Shown: positions 57,579-64,000 of the stretch, in pieces | How the letters are laid out: every line of letters starts with the position of its first letter | How positions within the stretch are numbered: position 1 is the stretch's first letter | Source of the DNA: Fasciola hepatica | Lineage: Eukaryota > Platyhelminthes > Trematoda > Plagiorchiida > Fasciolidae | Reading direction: 5' to 3' | DNA length: 64,000 nucleotides | Assembly: GCA_948099385.1 (NCBI GenBank) | Contig: CANUEZ040000104.1 | Location: forward strand, 685,001 to 749,000 | Notes under the pieces: generated by a model | Told to the model about the DNA's origin: nothing | The model's database searches: none | The model's input: the letters and a program-made list of their open reading frames with translations, nothing else | Position numbers and translations under genes: made by a program

Positions 57579-57876
57579 TATTCAGCCATATGTTTTCCAG
57601 TGTACTTTGCAGATTCTGGAACGAGGTAAAGGATAAAGATTTTAGCTCATCCAGGGTATTACAAATTGTGGTCATAGATTCCAAAGTTTCTAATGAACGT
57701 ATGGGGTGGTTGAGCAATGTAAAAAAATTACCACTGGTCAAATCGCAACTGAATTCAAAAGCTTCCGGTTTGCACCGCGATTTCTCAAAAAGATGAACCA
57801 GTGCTCGCAACCTGATTTGGTCCTTACCACTGCGTTCACCTTCGTTTTCTTTTGATGGAAGGGATTGTAGCCCCTA
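57565..57876 (-). CDS. Exon-like open frame, unknown protein
   Basis: After a TTTTTAG acceptor-like site the - strand is open for about 103 codons: 'LPSKENEGERSGKDQIRLRA', 'LVHLFEKSRCKPEAFEFSC', 'LESMTTICNTLDELKSLSF', 'LQSTLENIWLNN'. The last codons run into the CR1-tail-like sequence. The composition looks protein-like and helical, but I do not recognise the product and frames of this size also arise by chance. Confidence 0.25.
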
Positions 57877-58057
57877 AAAACTGCCCTCAAAAACAGCACT
57901 CAGAGATTCAGAGTAGTAAAACAGAAAGCCACGTATACCGACACTTAACATGCAAACTTTTGTATTTCTAAGTTATTGTCCTCCTTGAATACGCCTATAA
58001 TCTAATCCATGCGGGAAACAGTCCGAAATCAATGTTTGCGCAATTTGACGAGCACAT

Positions 58058-58399
58058 TCATCGATAGTTCTTTTTCCCGTGGCAACCAAGAACCATGCCC
58101 ACGAATGTGAAAATCGTAAAAAAGGAAGCTATCTTTTGTTCGGAGAAGGTTTCACTGTCCAGGTTTTCGTTCAATCTGTAGAACTCCCATGCTCTTCGCA
58201 AGGGAATAATTCAGCGCAATAGCTGCGTCAAAGCATCCGCATTGTTCGAATCTGCAAATTGGAGAATAAGATCCTCTGGCTTTTTCTGCATCACATCACC
58301 CCGGGCTGTTAAGTTATTCGTCATAACAGCAAATACTGAAGGCACCATTTGAACGTGAGTACACAAGACAAATTTTTCCTTGAGCGCTATCTTTGGAAA
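58058..58399 (-). pseudogene. Exon-like frame with one TGA, unknown protein
   Basis: After an acceptor-like CCTAG at 58400 a - strand frame runs for 113 codons with a single in-frame TGA at 58211-58213: 'KEKFVLCTHVQMVPSVFAVM', 'KKPEDLILQFADSNNADAL', then after the stop 'WEFYRLNENLDSETFSEQKI'. I cannot name a family. It might be a decayed part of the transposase-like gene upstream. Confidence 0.2.
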
Positions 58400-58640
58400 C
58401 TAGGTCTTTCACAACTGTTACCCTCTTCACTGATTAAATCTAACTAAGGAAATAAAATATGACCACTTATGTTAAACTTGTGCGTAATCCATAATATCTG
58501 AAAGAGGGCGACTTAACTGGCACCACCGAGAGCTTTATAACTTGAGACCAGAGAAATTATTGAAATTAATAAATACGTACATCATGACATCTACACACAG
58601 GTCACATATTTCTATGGCTATCGAGTGTTTAATACTTTAC

Positions 58641-58860
58641 CGAGCATCAGTGACATCCAAAATGGGACCTCGTCCAGAGCCAAGTTGATGCCGAAGACTG
58701 ATTATTTGTCGCATCATTCCGAGGCAGACACTATGCACGTAGTCTTTACGAAACAGGGCTATCATATCCAACGGTAGTTAGTCAAACGAGGAAATCCCAA
58801 TTTGGTGACTGCCTTGGTGAGTATTTTGAGAGCTCACGCCACTGTGTAGCCTTCCGGTGG
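58641..58860 (-). pseudogene. Transposase-like relic (DYMHLVCLGVMR-type)
   Basis: The - strand reads 'LPLDMIALFRKDYVHSVCLG' and 'MMRQIISLRHQ' at 58680-58777, preceded in the same frame (one stop) by 'GSHQIGISSFD'. This recalls the F-P-L-D-Y-M-H-L-V-C-L-G-V-M-R segment shared by large transposase-like proteins that are widespread in invertebrate genomes; I know that family from its motif, not by a formal name. It ends in CG|GTAAAG, a possible splice donor at 58640. Downstream domains are not recognisable. Confidence 0.4.
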
Positions 58861-60106
58861 TCGACGAGTATATGAGTCGGCTTGGAAGCAATAGCCTTTC
58901 GGTGTGCATCCGTGATAGCCGTATAACCTGTATTGCCTTTAACTTTGTCCATAATTTACGTATCCACCGCTGTCAACATTTTTTTTCGAATCCTCCTTGG
59001 GGCCTCCAGGGATGATCTCGGCTCCAATGGCGAATCTAGGTGCAATAGTCTTAGAGCTCCTAATGAAGTTCCCAAGTCGGCAAACGGTGAGTGCATTTAT
59101 ATGGCATCTTGCCTGACAAAGTCCCTAGCCGAAGGAACAACACAAAAATATAAATTTACAAACCTTGTTACCATCTACAAGCTTATTTGCTATTTTTCTC
59201 GGTGTCCAAAATATGACCTTTTTAAACCTAAATAATAATCCTTTGGCGTATACTGCTAATCTCCATGAACCTTACCGCTGGTTAAAGTGGTTGTAGCCCA
59301 TTTATTTGATTCCGATTCTTCATTTGGTGCACACGTGTTATTCATCATCTTGTTCAGTATGCACTGCCCGACAGCGGTAGAGTTAGCAACAACTCAGACT
59401 GATGCCTCGGCAACTGCTACAGGTGGATCCTTCGTTGCTTCCGGACTGTCGACGTAATCAATCAAATTATCTGGCTCTTTACTCGTGGAACGAAAACGAT
59501 GGCCTTAAAAATTGTAAAAGGCTTCGTAGCAGCTAGCATTTTACGTCACCGTTTCATATAAAGAATGAACTGAAATTGGCCGCATTAACTCTTCTGACTC
59601 CGATCTTCTATTTGCACCTCCGTGTTGTGGTTCCGAAGCAGCCAAGCAGTCCATGATGTGTTTTTTCCATACGTGAATAGGGAAATAAGTGAGAATAAAT
59701 CGCATTTATCCACAGAAGTGCCGTAAAAATAAGCGAAACAAGCCACAGTGTCTTACATTGTCACAGAAGCAATGGCAACGAGGAACCACTGCCCAAAGCT
59801 GAAGCTCCCGATGAGAATGCTTCTAAGAGAATGGAATCACTGAAATCATAGAACACAGTTAACTGGACAATAAACATCAGTAATTATTATTATCATGATT
59901 TTTCATCATGGAATATTAGTTTTGAAATTTTTATGCATCCATGAGTGGACGGATTTCTGTATATGAAGTCAGACAAGATCAAGCTTTTATTATCCCAGAA
60001 TGTGGCTTAACGAAGACTCTTACTGGAACTGTTTTCGTGTGTCATAGATTTATCGGTATTTTCATAGCTTTCGGTTGCTTTCGGGGGTAGTACGTTGATT
60101 TTCTGC

Positions 60107-60139
60107 GACCGTCCTCTAGGGGATACTCGGGTGACGGTC
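60107..60139 (+). repeat. Recurring 19-bp motif, copy 5, inside an inverted repeat
   Basis: The motif copy GGATACTCGGGTGACGGTC is at 60121-60139. Its end GACGGTC pairs with GACCGTC at 60107-60113, making a small inverted repeat around 'CTCTAGGGGATACTC'. Confidence 0.6.
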
Positions 60140-60289
60140 GAGAGTCCCTTCGTGTTGCCTGGGTGGCAGCCAAATGAGAGCGTGATACGGACCAGGTCCG
60201 GGCGCGTGACCGTCAGCCATTATCAGCCGAGGTGACGTAGACATGCCAGTGCTGTAGATAGACATTCAGTTTCTCACTAAGTCACTGTA

Positions 60290-61480
60290 TTTTTACTTCC
60301 CAATGGAAGACTCATACTCTCACACCTGTGCATAAAAAAGAATCACGTCCAGATCCAGCTGACTATAAACCGATGAGCCACACTCCGGTCGTGCCCAGAA
60401 CCACAGAGAGAGCGAACAAGGGATGGCTGAGAGATCACCTTCCTAAACGTAATCTAATAAATGCTGGCCAGCGCGGTTTTCCAAAAAGCAGATCACGGGC
60501 TACATGCATGACGGATGTCCTCAACCTGGTGACGGAGGCTGTCATTATTGGCTAACTGGCGATAGTGATCATTTTAGACACGACCAAAGAGTTCAATAGA
60601 GTATCCCAAGCCAGATTACTGCAGAAGACCAAAACATATGGATTGGTGGACCGGATGCTGAGTTGGTTTCGACCTTATTTATCGGTTTGAGATCAGATAG
60701 TGCGTATACGAGAAACTTAACCCAAGCCCCGCCCCATAACTAGTTATGTGACACAAGGCGGTATACTCCACCCACTAGTTTTCTAATGCATATAAACGAC
60801 ATATTTGACCTGTTTCTACAGGAGGTTCCCTCCCTGTCCTCCGATGGTATAAAATCGTGTACACTTTTGTGCCTGCGGTGTTAGCCTGTACCACAGATGG
60901 TGTTTCAAGGGAATGGCTTTCTCTCAGTTCCTAGAGTGATGGTTGGATGATGTGACTCTCCGCCGAACAAAGTTGTATCCCGAAGTGTAAGCATCTTGTC
61001 CTCATTGAAACTTTCAGAAGAAACTACCATTTCATGCTCATCACTCTCAGGTACGCGACTTGGTTCCACACTATTCATATTAGCTTGGCTTTTCGGGACA
61101 CACGGCTGTTTAAGTGGCCAAAGCAAGCCCTAAGATTGGGCTCATACATCAAACCTCCTTGGGACCTAAGAGTAAACTAGTCGTTATAAAGTCACACACC
61201 GGACCCTTCCTGGGAAACGGCTGAACTATTTGTTCAAAAGAGCGGCAGAGAGACCGAATAACGTTTGAGAATGTGCTTCTGGCCTTCTCGGGACAGCTTC
61301 CGGCATTTTCGTCCCCTTTTATTAAAATAGAGCTTGTGACTTGCTGAATATTGATCCATTGTGGCTGCGCCGCCTAAGAATTAAACTTATATTCCTCCAC
61401 GGTATAATAAAACGGATCATGCTTTTCATCACCGCAAGCGGGATTCCTCTATAATTAGTCCTTACTCAACAATGAGTTCT
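60290..61480 (+). pseudogene. Long CR1-like family, copy C, RT part
   Basis: ORF 60328-60555 has 'PADYKPMSHTPVVPRTTERA' (the RT finger and palm entry) and 'NAGQRGFPKSRSRATC'. After a stop come 'ILDTTKEFNRVSQARLLQK' (F-D block with the Asp changed) and 'DRMLSWFRPYLSV'. The Y/F-A-D-D box is lost. Near 61345-61440 the C-terminal 'DPLWLRRLRIKLIFLH' block parallels 'LWLRHIKLNFVFLYK' of copy B. It faces the same way as 53490-56700 and supplies what is missing there, so the two are probably halves of one element. Confidence 0.72.
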
Positions 61481-64000
61481 CAGTTTCCATCCCTTCGACG
61501 AAGCTTGCGCTTAGATCAAACTTCTTTTTCAAAAATATGCTCCAGTGTGAGGCCAGCTGCCACAAAGCTTTCGGGCATTATCACCAGGATCTGTGGCTTT
61601 CAAACAAGGAATATGCTCTGCCCTAAAGGCGTCCCAGCCCTCTAGGGTGTATGGTCTTTATGAATCGAGGTCCCAGGCCCTTGAGCTAGGAATAGGGTAA
61701 CGAATAACCGGGTAACCAATTTAAACATCCTAATCCTAATTAGACTCACATACGGTTGGTCTCTTCCCAACAGCAATAAAGGGATTCAGTACACAACATC
61801 GGGAGTCAGATGTTCATTCCATAGATCCAGGACAGCGATGCTGTCCCAATTCTTTACCTCCAAAATCTCTTCTGAAGCAGTTCCAAATAGCAGCCTATCG
61901 CATGTTTAGGTCTAAGGCTTTGGATACTAGAGTCCATGCACCTCGATATCCGGCCGAACTTAACATATAGTTTTTGTCAAACCCACCACACTCATCCAGG
62001 TTTTGATCAGGTTGCCGGCTCTGCTTGTAGCATCTAATCCTTTTGCAAACAGGGTTTTCGGCGGCCACAAATCCTACCTAATAATCTCCCGCTGGGGTGG
62101 GCTCTACCTACTCCTGCATTTTGTGTCCTGTGTAAATCGCCTTGGTGCTCTTGACCTTGTGGATATGTGGAGTGTTTCCGCGGCACATCCGTGAACAATT
62201 CTGGTCGGGAATCTCTCCCTGCGCAGAGATGACCACCAAAGAGACGATATAAACTTCAGGAAGTTAGAGGCCATAAAAAGCGAGAAAAATAGCCTACTGT
62301 TTTGTCTTCTAGGCAAACCAGGCTTGCCACATGTGCTTCATGTCTTCGGGATTCAGTGTTGCCATAAAATGACTGGCGTGTTTGACTTACTCCCGAAGCG
62401 GCTTGTCACATATCGTTCATTTTTCGGCCGAGGCATGAGAGCCATGGTCACCAACTAAAAGCAGCTTCATCTCATCTGACAGCCAGGTATCTGACCGTAA
62501 TCAAAACTATGAAAAACTTCTTAAAATCTGTGGATCACTCTCAGAGTGCTGCACACTGGGTTCTAATATGTGTGTATCCTGCTACCCCACTATCTAAAGT
62601 GGATCCTAGTGCCGTCTATCACGAGCGTTGAATGCAGAAAGTTAGAGTTTGGTTTCCGGAAGAAAATTCAGCCCTATCTTGTTTCCACTCCCACTGTTTC
62701 CGAACCAGCACTCATAATGGTTTTGTCCCGCTTCACAGTATGCTAACAACGATGAACATATCATAGTAACCTTGCAATCACCACTTCATGTTATTTATTT
62801 GCTCAAACTCAAGTATATTCCCAGTACATTAACACCATCGCGTCGAGCACATGCGAACTCACGTCCACTTTCCTCTGTGAGGGACCAACTTTCTCTGTTG
62901 AATCACCACCGACAACCCTAATAGTCCCTTCTACACTCAAACTCTAATGTTCCTCGGGACTTAACGGTAAAGGATAACAGCTGTACCAGGAAAGATAGTA
63001 AGAGTTATAGTGCTGACCTGGCAGATACCAGTCCCACTCACTCACAAACTATTCTTTAAAACCTACATTACGGCATCGGTGCTGGCCTGCATTCTGCATA
63101 AGCAAGCCGTATTGGGAGTCATTGTTTGTTACTCCTCCTGATCTCATTGCTCCCATTTCTTCTAGTATCAGAGGGCCCCAAAGCCAACATATGAAACACT
63201 AATCATTTGGAATGCAAGCACAGTTGCGTAGCCGGCGTAAGCTGATTTGCTAGCCAGTAGCAGCAAAGCTCAGTCCCCTGCAAGCCTTCATTACCTAAAC
63301 TTTTAAACTAAAGCCCAGGTTACGACCTAGAGTGGGTGCTGCTAGCCTTCCATATGAACTTTTTCTCCTTTTTCCGTTCACATAAATCCAACCAGTTCAG
63401 CATTATTCGTCTTCATTTATTGTCTAGAATCACAGCTGGAATCACGTTCAGACTGCAAACCTTTTTATCTCAAGTTTTTCACCGCTCATTATTTCAACTT
63501 CCACACTGGAAGACCAGGGGTTACATTATGACCCGTACCAACAGAGACCAAAATTGATCTATCATAGCAACCGAGACTGCAATCAAGCCACATGACGCAA
63601 AATACCCCCAGCGGCCTATCAGTAGATCGATTGGCATCTTCCAGTGCAAAGCCTCTCCTTTCGATGACACTATTGGACCCTATACAATTAACAGTTTGCG
63701 TTCAACCTGCTACTAACCATCCAATAATGTTCATCACTGTCATCCGTCATATCTCGCCACACCCGGCTGATTAATCGACACATGTTCTTTGGCCCGCCAG
63801 GTGAACCAAAATCCAAAGGATTATGAACATTACCAATGGCAGTTGCTCGACGAATGTTCCAAGATCCTATATGGAACTACCCCGTATCACAGCTTGAATA
63901 CGTGACAAAAAGTTTTTATTCACGGAATCCCGATAAGCAACCCGAAAGCAAGGCCACTTGTCCTCCTCGGCCATGGTTCTCAATATTGAGGCTGGATAAC
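61481..64000. other. No recognisable gene
   Basis: The first few hundred bases are probably the decayed 3' part of copy C. Beyond that, no motif on either strand; frames of 60-73 codons at 62003-62316 and 63336-63774 are unremarkable. Confidence 0.5.

Larger units (their letters stand above)
56720..60289. other. About 3.6 kb separating the two halves of copy C
   Basis: Contains 19-bp motif copies at 57146 and 60121, a CR1-tail-like word near 57550-57578, exon-like - strand frames at 57565-57876 and 58058-58399, and a transposase-like relic at 58641-58860. The segment 59270-59650 has open but unrecognised - strand frames. Probably one or more later insertions plus old sequence. Confidence 0.5.

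Noticed and set aside
59270..59650. Open - strand segments with a Pro/Val/Ala-rich stretch
   Set aside because: Broken by stops, no splice sites that join them convincingly, and no recognisable domain.
1..64000. CRISPR arrays, bacterial operons, rRNA and tRNA genes
   Set aside because: No regularly spaced identical repeats with unique spacers, no ribosomal or tRNA signatures, and the content is plainly eukaryotic.

Overview
This window looks like a piece of a large, repeat-rich invertebrate nuclear genome, most likely a parasitic flatworm (trematode or diphyllobothriid-type tapeworm). The assignment rests on the mixture of retroelement families: a Ty3/gypsy element of the CsRn1/Boudicca type with its unusual gag Cys/His box, RTE-like and CR1-like non-LTR elements, a BEL/Pao element, and a host gene fragment whose introns are only about 45-53 bp. 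It is an inference from family resemblance; nothing in the window names the species. There is no bacterial gene, operon, CRISPR array, rRNA or tRNA that I can support.

Almost everything recognisable is transposable-element sequence in different states of decay. From left to right: an RTE relic (235-1345, +); a Jockey-like RT relic (2955-4080, -) abutting a decayed CsRn1-type gypsy element (4085-8240, +); a CR1-like element (8250-10960, +) carrying an RTE 3' end in the opposite direction; one believable host gene fragment, an SDR39U1-like epimerase (exons at 11883-11992, 11737-11837 and 11568-11683, -); several RTE relics (12425-18440); CR1 copies in tail-to-head contact around (CAGTT)n tails (19356-20312, -); a possible terminal host exon (20830-21096, -); a CR1 copy (21875-23290, -) split by a solo BEL LTR with a clean 5-bp target-site duplication; further CR1 scraps up to 27465.

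From 27560 to about 38225 two copies of one long CR1-like family (ORF1 with proline-rich tail, apurinic endonuclease, reverse transcriptase) lie head to tail on the + strand, followed by about 5 kb of strongly pyrimidine-rich, gene-free DNA with TA microsatellites and a local tandem duplication. A young BEL/Pao retrotransposon occupies 44514-51068 on the - strand: its coding frame is continuous over about 1,730 codons except for two in-frame TGA codons, and the surviving part of its 3' LTR differs from the 5' LTR at only about two positions. To its right lie an unrecognised 151-codon ORF, then a third diverged member of the long CR1 family (53490-56700 and 60290-61480) split by about 3.6 kb that contains a transposase-like relic.

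I did not find a convincing new biological system. The most useful observations are the host gene fragment, the evidence for recent BEL activity (element plus solo LTR), the CR1 insertions into CR1 tails, and a 19-bp motif (GGACACTCCGGTGACGGTC-like) that recurs five times in one orientation. Relic boundaries are approximate because they were drawn by eye from translated motifs.
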